64,000 bases of DNA from Azospirillum sp. (GTDB lineage: Bacteria > Pseudomonadota > Alphaproteobacteria > Azospirillales > Azospirillaceae). Positions 1 to 9,223 of this stretch are shown here, in pieces. The stretch spans positions 1-64,000 of the forward strand of contig JAIXPD010000053.1 of NCBI GenBank assembly GCA_027486405.1. Reading direction: 5' to 3'. The first letter of the stretch is position 1. Each line of letters starts with the position of its first letter. A model generated the notes under the pieces. It was not told the DNA's origin and did not search any database. It saw nothing but the letters and a program-made list of their open reading frames with translations. The position numbers and the translations under genes were made by a program.

Positions 1-201
1 TCGCTTCACCGTCCGACGCTCCGTTCGGAGCGCGTCGGCGTCGTTCGCGTCGGGAGGCGCTTTGTAGGCCCCAACCCAATTTCACGCAACACCTTTTTTC
101 ACTAAAAACGCATTTTTTTCCAAACCACCCCATCCGGCCCCCTGTGCTCGCGCACGCGTGCTGTATGGTGGCCGCCCTTTTCGCCGTTCGAGTGCGCCGC
201 C

Positions 202-1470
202 ATGCCCCGCCCCTTGCGCCTTTTGCACACCGCCGATTGGCACCTCGGCCAAACGCTGCACGGCCTGACACGGGATTACGAGCATTCCCGCTTTCTGGAT
301 TGGCTGCTCGACCGGATTGGGGAGCATGCGGTGGACGCCCTCATCATCGCGGGCGATCTGTTTGATGGGCAAAACCCACCGATCCCATCCCTGATGCTGT
401 TCCACCGCTTTCTCGCCACCGCCAAGGCGCGTTTCCCCCGCCTGGATCTGGTGGTGCTGGCCGGAAACCACGACAGCGCCAGCCGACTGGACGCGTCCGC
501 CCCGCTGCTGGCGGCCTTGGGGGTGACGGTGATCGGCGCGCCACCGCTGCGGCCCGATGGCCGGTTCGACCCCGACGGGCTGCTGGTTCCGCTGCACGGC
601 CGCGACGGCACCGTCGCCGCCCGCTGCGTGGCGATGCCGCATCTGCGCCCGGCCGATCTGCCCGCGCTTCCCGTCGAGGACGGCGTCGAGGGTGGCGACC
701 CGTTGATCGAGGGGGTCCGCGCCCTTTACGACCAGGCGGTGTCGGCGGCGCGCGCGTCCCTCAACGCCGGGGAGGCGCTGGTCTTGACCGGCCATTGCTA
801 CATGCGCGGGGGCGCGCTGTCCGATCTGAGCGAGCGCAAGATCCTGGGCGGCAATCTGCACGCCCTGCCGGTGGACATCTTCCCGGCGGACGCCGCCTAT
901 GTCGCGCTCGGCCATCTGCACCGGGCGCAGGCGGTGGGCGGGTTGGAGCATGTGCGCTACAGCGGCTCCCCCCTGCCGCTGGCCTTGGACGAGGAGAGCT
1001 ACCCCCACCAGGTGATGCTGGTCGAGTTGGCCGAGGGCCGCATGGTTGGTCGGCAGGCCCTGCCGGTCCCGCGCGCCGTTCCCATTCACCGCGTCCCCGG
1101 CGGCGGTCGTTTCGCCGCGCCCGATGCGGCGTTGGACGCGCTGCGCACGCTGGAGTTGGACGCCAACGCCCCGCGTGAGCGTTGGCCCTTCGTCGAGGTG
1201 TCGGTGGCGTTGGCCGAACCACGCCCGGCCCTGCGCGAGGAGGTGGAAGCAGCCCTGACCGGACGGCCCGCTCGGCTGGTCAAGCTGGCGGTGCGGTTGA
1301 CCGGCGACGGGGCGGCCTTGGCCGATCACGCCCCGGCGGTGGAGCTGAGCGATCTGGAGCCGGAGGACGTGTTCCATCGCCTCTATCAGCGTCATCACCA
1401 GGGTGAACCGCCGCCGGATCTGATGGCGGCCTTCCAACAGGTGTTGATGTCGGTTCAGGAGGGCGTGTGA
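202..1470 (+). CDS. sbcD: Exonuclease SbcCD subunit D
   Basis: 422 aa ORF with metallophosphoesterase motifs (LLHTADWHLGQ, IIAGDLFDG, LAGNHDS, LGHLH); directly followed by sbcC. Confidence 0.95.
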   Translation: MPRPLRLLHTADWHLGQTLHGLTRDYEHSRFLDWLLDRIGEHAVDALIIAGDLFDGQNPPIPSLMLFHRFLATAKARFPRLDLVVLAGNHDSASRLDASAPLLAALGVTVIGAPPLRPDGRFDPDGLLVPLHGRDGTVAARCVAMPHLRPADLPALPVEDGVEGGDPLIEGVRALYDQAVSAARASLNAGEALVLTGHCYMRGGALSDLSERKILGGNLHALPVDIFPADAAYVALGHLHRAQAVGGLEHVRYSGSPLPLALDEESYPHQVMLVELAEGRMVGRQALPVPRAVPIHRVPGGGRFAAPDAALDALRTLELDANAPRERWPFVEVSVALAEPRPALREEVEAALTGRPARLVKLAVRLTGDGAALADHAPAVELSDLEPEDVFHRLYQRHHQGEPPPDLMAAFQQVLMSVQEGV

Positions 1471-4400
1471 TGCGGATTTTGGCGGTGCGCGGGCACAATC
1501 TGACCAGTTTGGCCGGGTCCTTCGCGGTCGATCTCAACGACGGGCCGTTGCGGCGGGCCGGGCTGTTCGCCATCACCGGCCCGACCGGGGCGGGGAAAAG
1601 CACCATCCTGGACGCCCTGTGTCTGGCCCTGTTCGACGCCATCCCCCGCCTGCCGACCGGGCGCGGCGAGCAATCGGCGGCGGAGCGCGATCCGAAAACG
1701 CTGGCGGCCAACGACGTGCGCGGCGTGCTGCGCCGGGGGGCCGCGTCGGGCTGGGCCGAGGTCGATTTCATCGGGGTGGACGGCCATGGCTACCGCGCGC
1801 GTTGGGAGGTGCGGCGGGCGCGGCTGAAGGCCGACGGCGCGGTGCAGGCGCAGACCATGAGCCTGTCCAGCCTGGAGGACGACCAGCGCATCGGCGACGG
1901 CAAGAAATCCGTGTTGGCGGAAATCGAGCGGCGCTTGGGCCTGAGCTTTGAGCAATTCCGCCGCGCGGTGCTGCTGGCCCAGGGCGATTTCGCCACCTTT
2001 CTCAAGGCCCCGGCGACCGAACGTTCGGCCCTGCTGGAGCTGCTGACCGGGACGGAGATCTATTCCGCCCTGTCGAAAGCCGCGCATGAGCGGGAGCGGC
2101 GGGAAAAGCAGGCGCTCGACGCGCTGGTCGCCCAAGGCGGCGGCATCGGCGTGCTGGCGGCCGAGACACGCGCCGAACTGGAAACGGAGTTGGAGCAAGC
2201 CGACGCGGCGGTCGCCGACGCCGACCGGTTGGTCGAAGCGGCGCGCGCGGCGCTGGATTGGTGGACGCAAGACCGCCGCTTGGCCGAGGCCGAACAGACC
2301 GCGCAAGACGCGGCGGCGCGCGCCGATGCGGCGTGGCACCAGGCCGAACCGCGCCGGATCGCGGCGGATCTGCGGCGGCGCGCCCAACCGTTGCGCCCCC
2401 TGATCGCCGACGCCGACCGCCTCGCCCAGGCGGTGGCGCAGGCCCAGCGGGCGGAAACGGACGCCGCCGCCGCGCGCGCCGCCGCCCAACAGGCGCTGGT
2501 TGCGGCCACCGACCGCCACACCATCGCCGCCGGTCAGGCGGAGGAGGCCAACGCCGCCCGGCTGCGGGCCGAACCGGCCTTGGCCCAGGCCGCCGAGCTG
2601 GATGGCCGCATCGCCGCGCTGGCCCGCGAGGAGGCAGAGGCCCAACGCCACGCGACCGACGCCGAGGCGCAGGCCCGCGCGGCGGCGGACACGCTCCGTC
2701 GGGCCGACGCCGCCCTGACCGCCGGGCGGGAACGGGTGAGGGCGTTGACCGCCGCGCTCGCCGCGCAGGAAACGCTCGCGCCGCTGGCCGGGCAATGGGC
2801 GCGCTGGGACGCCGCCTTGCTCCGGGTCGCCGACGCCGACGCGCGTCGACGCGCCGCCGAGGCCGACGCCCTCCGTCACGCCACCGCCCTGGCGGCGCTG
2901 GACAATCAGGCCGAAACCGCCCAAGCCGCCCTTACCGCCGCGCAGGCCGACCAGGATGACGCCGACCGCGCGCTCGCCAGGATCGAGGCGGAAGCCGCAC
3001 CGGCGCTGGACGCGGTGTTGAGCGAACGCCGGGAAACGCTCGACCGCCGTGACCGGCTGCGCGGTTTGGCCGCGTTGGCCGAACAGACCGCGCAGCGGCG
3101 GCAAGAGGCGGAGCGGTGGCGCACCGAACGCGCGGCGCGGCGGGAGGAGGAGGCCCGCGAAACGACCGCCGCCGCAAACTGCGCCGCCGAGGCCCGCGCC
3201 AAACAGGCCGCGCGCGACGAGGCGGAAGACACGCTGCGCCGCTTGCGGTTGATCCAGCGCGAGGATGTCGACAGCCTGCGCCGCCGTCTGGTTGCCGGGG
3301 AAGCCTGCCCGGTCTGCGGATCCGATCATCACCCCTGGGCGGGCGACAGCGCCCCCCTGGCCCAGCTTCGCGACCTCACCCACGATCAGGAGCAGCGGGT
3401 AGCCGTCCTGACCCGCGACACCACCGAGGCGCTCGCCCGCCAAGCCGGGCACGAGGCCACCGCGCGGGCGGCCCGCAGCGCCGCCGCCGGGCTGGACGGG
3501 CGGCTGGACGCCCTGGACCGCGCGCTGGACACCGACGGCGCGCGCTGGACCCGCGAGCGGGCGGCGCTGGTCGCCCTGCTGACCGGGCCGGAGGTCCCCA
3601 CGCCACCGCTCCCGATGCCTCTGGCCGCTGACGCGCTGCCCACCACCCCGGAGGCGGGAGCGCTGGCCGACTGGCTCGCTGATTTTGATACGCGGCTGGA
3701 GGTGTTGGCGGCGGCGGAGTCGCGGGCGCTCGACCACCGCAAGCGGCTCGACGCCGCACGGGCGGCCCAGGCCCAGGCGCGCGAGCGGTTGCGCCGTGCG
3801 GTGGAGGCCCAAAGCCGCATCGCGCGGGAGCGGGAGGCCACCGGCAACGCCCAGCGTCTGGCCGATGGCAACCGCGACCACGCCCGGCGCGACGGTGACG
3901 CCGCGCGGGCCGAACTGGCGGAACCGCTCGCCTTTCTGCCCGATTGGCGCGCGGCGCTGGACCGCGATCCCGCCGCCTTCCGGGCGGATTGGTCCGCTCG
4001 CGTCGCCGCGTATCAAAATCAGCGTGACGAGCGGGCCGATCAGGAGCGCGGCGTCGCGGACTCCGAACGGCGGGTCGAACGCGCCCAGGCCGATCACGGC
4101 GGCGCGGCGGCCCTGGCGGAGACCGCGCGGCAGCGGTGCCACGGCCTGACCGACCGGCTTGACGCCCTGCGAACCGAACGGACCGGATTGCTGGACGGCC
4201 AACCGGTGGCCGAGCACCGCGCCGCGCTCGACGCCCAACACGGGCAGGCCAGCACGGCCGCGCAACAGGCCGCCTTGGCCCGGCAGGACGCCGCCGCCCG
4301 TCTGACCGCCGCCGAGCACCTGGTGGAGCGCAGCCACGCCGACGCCAGCGCCGCCGGACGGGCGGTCGCCGAGGCGCGCGACCGCCTGAGCGCCGCGCTG

Positions 4401-5360
4401 ACCGCAAGTGGGCTGGCCGAAGCGGAGGCCCGCCGCGCCACCGCCCAGCCGGAGGCGGAGGGGCTGGCCGAAGACCACGCGCTCGCTGAACTTGAAACGG
4501 CGCGGCGCGACGCGGCGTTGGTGCTGGCCGAACGGCGGCGTCACCGCGCCGATCACCACGACCGTCAGCCCCCACACGCCGCGCGGACCATGGAGGACGA
4601 CGAGGGGGAGGACGACGAGGATGAGGACGGCGAGGATGAGGACGGCAGCAACGGCCTGACGCGGGCTGAAGCCGCCTTGGCCGACGCGACCAACCGGCAG
4701 GAGGTGGCGCGGCAACGGCAAGGGGCCGCGCGCGGACGCTTGACCGCCGACAACGAAAACCGGGCGCGGCTGGCCGATCTGACCATCGCCATCGACGCGC
4801 AGAAGTCGCAACACGCGCTGTGGGCCTCACTGTCCGGGCTGATCGGCTCGGCGGATGGGCAGAAGATGCGCAACTTCGCCCAAAGCCTCAGCCTGGATCG
4901 GCTGCTCGCCCACGCCAACCGGCATTTGGAGGAGTTGGCCCGCCGCTATCGGCTGGAACGGGTGCCGGGGGCCAACCTCGACATCCAGGTGATCGACCGC
5001 GAGATGGGCGACGAGCGGCGCGGCGTGCACAGCCTGTCGGGTGGCGAGCTGTTCCTGGTGTCGCTGGCCCTGGCGCTGGGCCTGTCGGCAATGGCCGCGG
5101 GAACCGCCGGCGGCATCGGCACGCTGTTCATCGACGAGGGATTCGGCACGCTGGATCCCGACAGCCTGGACGTGGCCCTGTCCTGCCTGGAAGCCTTGCA
5201 GGCCGGGGGCCGTCAGGTCGGCGTCATCAGCCATGTTCCGGCGATGGTCGAGCGGATCGGCGCGCAGGTGCGCGTCAGCCCGCTGGGCGGTGGCCGCAGC
5301 CGGGTGACGGTGCTGGCCGCCGGGTTGGCCGGGGCGGTCGAAACGGACGCCGACGCGTAA
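1467..5360 (+). CDS. sbcC: Exonuclease SbcCD subunit C (SMC-like ATPase); ATG at 1470 is an alternative start
   Basis: 1297 aa; Walker A GPTGAGKS, zinc hook CPVC, ABC signature LSGGE, Walker B TLFIDEGFGTLD. Confidence 0.95.
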   Translation: MMRILAVRGHNLTSLAGSFAVDLNDGPLRRAGLFAITGPTGAGKSTILDALCLALFDAIPRLPTGRGEQSAAERDPKTLAANDVRGVLRRGAASGWAEVDFIGVDGHGYRARWEVRRARLKADGAVQAQTMSLSSLEDDQRIGDGKKSVLAEIERRLGLSFEQFRRAVLLAQGDFATFLKAPATERSALLELLTGTEIYSALSKAAHERERREKQALDALVAQGGGIGVLAAETRAELETELEQADAAVADADRLVEAARAALDWWTQDRRLAEAEQTAQDAAARADAAWHQAEPRRIAADLRRRAQPLRPLIADADRLAQAVAQAQRAETDAAAARAAAQQALVAATDRHTIAAGQAEEANAARLRAEPALAQAAELDGRIAALAREEAEAQRHATDAEAQARAAADTLRRADAALTAGRERVRALTAALAAQETLAPLAGQWARWDAALLRVADADARRRAAEADALRHATALAALDNQAETAQAALTAAQADQDDADRALARIEAEAAPALDAVLSERRETLDRRDRLRGLAALAEQTAQRRQEAERWRTERAARREEEARETTAAANCAAEARAKQAARDEAEDTLRRLRLIQREDVDSLRRRLVAGEACPVCGSDHHPWAGDSAPLAQLRDLTHDQEQRVAVLTRDTTEALARQAGHEATARAARSAAAGLDGRLDALDRALDTDGARWTRERAALVALLTGPEVPTPPLPMPLAADALPTTPEAGALADWLADFDTRLEVLAAAESRALDHRKRLDAARAAQAQARERLRRAVEAQSRIAREREATGNAQRLADGNRDHARRDGDAARAELAEPLAFLPDWRAALDRDPAAFRADWSARVAAYQNQRDERADQERGVADSERRVERAQADHGGAAALAETARQRCHGLTDRLDALRTERTGLLDGQPVAEHRAALDAQHGQASTAAQQAALARQDAAARLTAAEHLVERSHADASAAGRAVAEARDRLSAALTASGLAEAEARRATAQPEAEGLAEDHALAELETARRDAALVLAERRRHRADHHDRQPPHAARTMEDDEGEDDEDEDGEDEDGSNGLTRAEAALADATNRQEVARQRQGAARGRLTADNENRARLADLTIAIDAQKSQHALWASLSGLIGSADGQKMRNFAQSLSLDRLLAHANRHLEELARRYRLERVPGANLDIQVIDREMGDERRGVHSLSGGELFLVSLALALGLSAMAAGTAGGIGTLFIDEGFGTLDPDSLDVALSCLEALQAGGRQVGVISHVPAMVERIGAQVRVSPLGGGRSRVTVLAAGLAGAVETDADA
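3677..3693 (+). repeat. Off-origin iteron-like 17-mer in sbcC
   Basis: CGCTGATTTTGATACGC. Confidence 0.75.
4008..4024 (-). repeat. Off-origin iteron-like 17-mer in sbcC, opposite strand
   Basis: Reverse complement reads CGCTGATTTTGATACGC, identical to 3677-3693. Confidence 0.75.
4484..4500 (+). repeat. Off-origin iteron-like 17-mer in sbcC
   Basis: CGCTGAACTTGAAACGG. Confidence 0.75.
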
Positions 5361-5404
5361 CGGACGGCGGTGGCCCCACCGGGGGGATGCCAGCCGGTGG
5401 GCCT

Positions 5405-5575
5405 TCAGCCGGGGGATCGGGTCAGGATCGTCCGGCTGAAGGCCAGAAAATCATCCAGATGGCGTTCGATCACCGCGACGGTCACGGCCATGTTGAGGCT
5501 TTGATAATCGTGCACGGCGATGTTGCGGTAGCCAACCATCCGCTGCAACGCCGTGGCCAGCGCATCATCGCCCAT
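5405..5575 (-). pseudogene. Shortened HepT/HEPN-like toxin (about 56 aa), probable internal deletion
   Basis: MGDDALATALQRMVGYRNIAVHDYQSLNM...HLDDF matches the HepT C-terminal region with Rx4HxY (RNIAVHDY); the start overlaps the mntA stop, but about 70 N-terminal residues are absent relative to typical HepT. Confidence 0.7.
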
Positions 5576-5969
5576 GAACGCGCCCTTCCCGCAGAATGTC
5601 CGCCAACAGCGGCGCGCGCGCCTCGTCCAGCGCAAGTTTGGCGTTGAGGATGTAGGCGTCGTAACGATCCGGCTCTGCCCCTTGGGCGAACAGGCGGCGT
5701 CCGGTGGTGATGATCTGGTGCTGCATCACCGTGCTGGCGCGGCGCAGATCCACCAGATCGACGTCCACATCCAGCCGCTTGGCGATCGCCTCGCCCGCCT
5801 CCCACAAGGCCACCGGATCGGCGGGTTCGGGCAAGAGTATCGCAAGGTCAAGATCGCTGTCGGCCCGGCCCGGCCCGTTGGCCCGGCTGCCGAACAGCGT
5901 CAAGGCGCACAGGGCCGGAAGCACCGACCGGACCGCGTCCAGAATCGCGTCATCCGACAAAAAAGCCAC
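5565..5969 (-). CDS. MNT-family nucleotidyltransferase antitoxin (MntA-like)
   Basis: 134 aa with GSx10DxD motif (GSRANGPGRADSDLD). Confidence 0.85.
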   Translation of the reverse strand: MAFLSDDAILDAVRSVLPALCALTLFGSRANGPGRADSDLDLAILLPEPADPVALWEAGEAIAKRLDVDVDLVDLRRASTVMQHQIITTGRRLFAQGAEPDRYDAYILNAKLALDEARAPLLADILREGRVHGR

Positions 5970-6020
5970 ATGTCACCCCCACACCGAACCAACCGGCCTT
6001 GAGAGTAGCGCGGCGGAGGA

Positions 6021-7001
6021 TCAACGCAACAGGGCCGGGCGCAGGATGGCGTGTTTGTTGGACGGAACCGCCGGGGCCGACGGCCGCAACAGCAACCCCT
6101 TGGAGGTCGGTTCGATGTTGGCGTCGGGGTAGACGGCCATGACGTCCTTCAAGGCTTCCTTCAGGCGGAAGGCGAGAACGCGGTGTTCGCTGACGGAGCC
6201 GAAATGCTGGGACAGCGCGTGCCAGGGAACCAGCGTCTGCTTGTCCAGCCGGTGCAGGCGGTGGACCAGCCAGACATAGGCGTCGAGCGCCAGGGCCGAA
6301 TTCTTCAGCTTGGCGATGGCGTGCTCGTCCAACGGAACCGCGTGTTCCATCAGATGATCGAAAAAGGAGGTGGTCAGGCGGACGAAGCGCACCCACTCGC
6401 CGCCGGTGCGGAACAGATCCGGGGTTTCCTCGTCGTCGCGCCACAGCTTGATGCCGTCGATCAGCCGCTGGTCGGAAATTTCGGCGCTGGAGTTGCCGGT
6501 GGTGGTGCGCAGGGTGAATTCGCAACGGGCGATGCGCAGCACCTGTTCGCGCACCGGCTTGTAATTGCCGCGCTCCCCGCCGGTCGGGGCCAGGCCGAGA
6601 CGGCGCAGCCACGCGCTCATGCTGGGGCCGAGATCGACGTGGGGGGTGCGGGTCTTGCGCGCCTCGGTCTGCAAATAGATCATGATCAGGCGCGCCTTGG
6701 CCCCATAGGGGACGCCGACGTCCAGCACGGTCCCGTCGCGCAGGGGCAGAATGCCGGGGCGAACGACGAGCTGGTAGCGACCGTTGTTGCGCACCCAGGG
6801 GGCGGTCTCGTCCTTGGGCTTGCGGTGGGGCAGCGAGGCTTGGCAGAATCCGGCGTGCAGATAGCCGATGGCGTCGATCTCGTTGGAAATCGCCTCATGG
6901 GCCATGATGACGCGGCGGCGCTCCTTCGGGTCCTCCGTCCGTGCCATGACCGCCTCGAACCCCTCCAGGGTCAATTGTTCGTGGATTTTGGCCATGGACA
7001 C
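6021..7001 (-). CDS. repA: Plasmid replication initiator RepA-like protein
   Basis: 326 aa resembling alphaproteobacterial plasmid-encoded RepA proteins; lies beside an iteron array and parAB. Confidence 0.8.
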   Translation of the reverse strand: MSMAKIHEQLTLEGFEAVMARTEDPKERRRVIMAHEAISNEIDAIGYLHAGFCQASLPHRKPKDETAPWVRNNGRYQLVVRPGILPLRDGTVLDVGVPYGAKARLIMIYLQTEARKTRTPHVDLGPSMSAWLRRLGLAPTGGERGNYKPVREQVLRIARCEFTLRTTTGNSSAEISDQRLIDGIKLWRDDEETPDLFRTGGEWVRFVRLTTSFFDHLMEHAVPLDEHAIAKLKNSALALDAYVWLVHRLHRLDKQTLVPWHALSQHFGSVSEHRVLAFRLKEALKDVMAVYPDANIEPTSKGLLLRPSAPAVPSNKHAILRPALLR

Positions 7002-7097
7002 CCTCTTTTCCCTTCCTCAACACGACCGGCCGCCGGGACCAGTGGGTTTCAGAAAACACAAAATCCGGGGGCTGTGAAGCGGCGGCACACCAGGATT

Positions 7098-7902
7098 CGC
7101 TGAAGTTGCAACGCGACTTGCGGAATCCGTTGCAAGTTCAGCGAGGCTCCGGCGACGCCCGATCCGGCCGATGTTTCAACTTCAGCGCCCGCGATTGTGA
7201 CGAACCCGTTGCACCGCCACGCTTTCGCGCCGGCCGCCCCCGGCTTGTCCACGATTCTCCACGCTGACTCCGCAACGCGCGCTGGCTGTCCCCATCCATC
7301 CACGCTGACTCCGCAACGGCCCTGTCGCTGAAGTCGCAACGAGAGGTCCGGCGTTCACGCTGAAGTCGCAACGATTTCAATGGTTTTCCACGCTGAACTT
7401 GCAACCATGTCCTATATAAGACTCCCTATAAGAGATTCTCCGGTAGGAATCGGTCACGCGTTTGGCGTGCGCGACCACGCCTCTGCCCCCTTCCGCCGAC
7501 CCAGCACGCCGCGAATCCGGCCAATGCGCGGCCCTGGCGGCTGACTCACACCGTCCATTCGCTGAATTTGCAACGCACGCCAGCCGATTCGGTGCTTTCC
7601 ACCGCCCATCCACCGGCTTTGCGGGCTGTGCCAACGCTGATTTTGACACGAGGGATCCAATCCGCCGGGACTCGGGAATGGCCACACCAAGACCGCTGAA
7701 TTTGAAACAACCACCGGGCAAGCCCTTGCGGCTGTTGATCTTTCTTCCATTCAACGCGACTCGCGATTCGCCTCGCTGAGTTTGAATCGGCGGTCAGAGC
7801 GGGCAACCGGACCAGCAACGCTGAATCAGAAACGGTGACACCCATATGAATCAAGACACGACTCGCGACGCGTTCGCACCAACAACGCTGAATCGGTAAC
7901 GC
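7098..7902. repeat. Origin iteron array: about 14 copies of a 17-bp motif, consensus CGCTGAANTYNGNAACG
   Basis: Copies: 7098-7114(+), 7127-7143(-), 7171-7187(-), 7262-7278(+), 7303-7319(+), 7326-7342(+), 7358-7374(+), 7391-7407(+), 7560-7576(+), 7635-7651(+), 7694-7710(+), 7774-7790(+), 7819-7835(+), 7886-7902(+); located between repA and parA. Confidence 0.9.
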
Positions 7903-8007
7903 TGGCTCTGATCCGGCCACAGAGATAGTGTGAAGGGCCACACCACCCCCCGATCGGCGGCAAATGACGCGAGTCCGAACCCACGGCGATCATAGGTTTT
8001 AATTCCT

Positions 8008-8021
8008 ATACGACGTCGTAT
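8008..8021. promoter_or_regulatory. Perfect 14-bp palindrome ATACGACGTCGTAT upstream of parA (operator or parS candidate)
   Basis: Read directly; adjacent to ATAGG-TTTTAATT-CCTAT (7992-8009). Confidence 0.5.
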
Positions 8022-8191
8022 GAAGCGGTCAATCCGCCCGCATAGGCCGACCGTGTGACGCACATGTTGCGGTTCGGCTTGACCGCTTGCGTCACATCCG
8101 TAGAGTGGCGTCACCCACGCACACGGCCACGCCCACAGGCGCGATGCCCCACCCCACCCCGCCCACCGGCGGGATTCGACACGGAGTGTCC

Positions 8192-9223
8192 ATGACCGGC
8201 GAAGAACTGCGCGCCCTGCGGGAACGGCGCGGCGAAGACCAGCTTGGTTTTGCCGGTTGGCTCAACGGCCATCTGAACCGCCGTTACGACCGCTCCCGCG
8301 TCAGTCGTTGGGAAAGCGGGGCGGAGCGCATCCCCCAGCAGGTGGAACAGTTCATCCGCAGCCAGGAAATTCCGGCGGGTGGCCCCACCCTGCCCGCCGA
8401 ATTGACGCCAGTGCGCCGCGCGGTCATCGCCGTGGCCAACCAAAAGGGCGGCGTCGGCAAGACGACAACGGCGGTCAACCTGTCCTACACGCTCGCCACC
8501 CTGGGGCTGACGGTGCTGTTGATCGACAGCGACCCGCAGGCGAACGCCACCGTCCATCTCGGCCTGGATCCGGGAGAGGTGGAAATGGTGCGCAAGGGCC
8601 TCTACAGCGTGTTGCGCGGCGGACTCAGCTTTGACGCCATCGCGCAGCCGGTCTGCAACGGCCTGTTCACGTTGGCCCCGTCCAGCATCGGGCTGGCGGC
8701 GGCGGAAACGGAGCTGGTGGCCGAACCCGACAATTCCCTGGTGCTGAAAGAGAAGCTGGCCGATGTGCGCGAGCGTTTCGACGTCATCATCATCGATTGC
8801 CCGCCCAATCTGGGTCTGTTGACCATCAACGCGCTCGCCGCATCCGATCTGGTGCTGATTCCGGTGCAGACGGAGGTGTTTGCGGGGTTGGGCGTGCCGT
8901 TGCTGATGGAGACCATCGCCAAGATCCGGCGGCGGTCCAACCCGTCGCTGAACATTTTCGGGATTCTGCCGACCATGTATTCGGCCCGCCTCACCCAGGA
9001 TCAGGCCAGCCTGAAGGAAATCCAGGCCCATTACGAAGGGCGCACGCGGGTGCTGCCGGTGGTTCCGCGCGCCACGCTCTACGCCCAGGCATCCGGGGCC
9101 GGGCGTCCGGCGGTGGAGGCCGACCCGAACTCCGCCAGCGTCCAGGCCTACACCGACCTCGCCCGCGAGGTCGCCGCCCACCTGATTGCCCGCCCGACGG
9201 AGGCCCGCCATGGCGTCGCGTAA
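8192..9223 (+). CDS. parA: ParA-family partition ATPase with N-terminal HTH
   Basis: Deviant Walker A KGGVGKTT, DSDPQAN, DCPPNLG; N-terminal HTH-like region. Confidence 0.92.
   Translation: MTGEELRALRERRGEDQLGFAGWLNGHLNRRYDRSRVSRWESGAERIPQQVEQFIRSQEIPAGGPTLPAELTPVRRAVIAVANQKGGVGKTTTAVNLSYTLATLGLTVLLIDSDPQANATVHLGLDPGEVEMVRKGLYSVLRGGLSFDAIAQPVCNGLFTLAPSSIGLAAAETELVAEPDNSLVLKEKLADVRERFDVIIIDCPPNLGLLTINALAASDLVLIPVQTEVFAGLGVPLLMETIAKIRRRSNPSLNIFGILPTMYSARLTQDQASLKEIQAHYEGRTRVLPVVPRATLYAQASGAGRPAVEADPNSASVQAYTDLAREVAAHLIARPTEARHGVA

Noticed and set aside
2171-2187. CGCCGAACTGGAAACGG in sbcC, 15/17 to an iteron-like form
   Set aside because: Kept only as a weak candidate: it uses ordinary GC-rich codons for A-E-L-E-T, so coincidence is likely.
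1455-4814. Long minus-strand ORF (1119 aa) opposite sbcC, and similarly 82-1437(-) and 23946-27122(-)
   Set aside because: Low-complexity Gly/Arg/Gln-rich translations typical of antisense frames in GC-rich genes; the opposite strands encode clear SbcD, SbcC and NasA.
7098-7902. CRISPR array
   Set aside because: Repeats are 17 bp, degenerate, in both orientations with irregular spacing, beside repA; these are iterons.
8947-8963. CGCTGAACATTTTCGGG in parA
   Set aside because: Second half does not match the iteron consensus; normal L-N-I-F coding.
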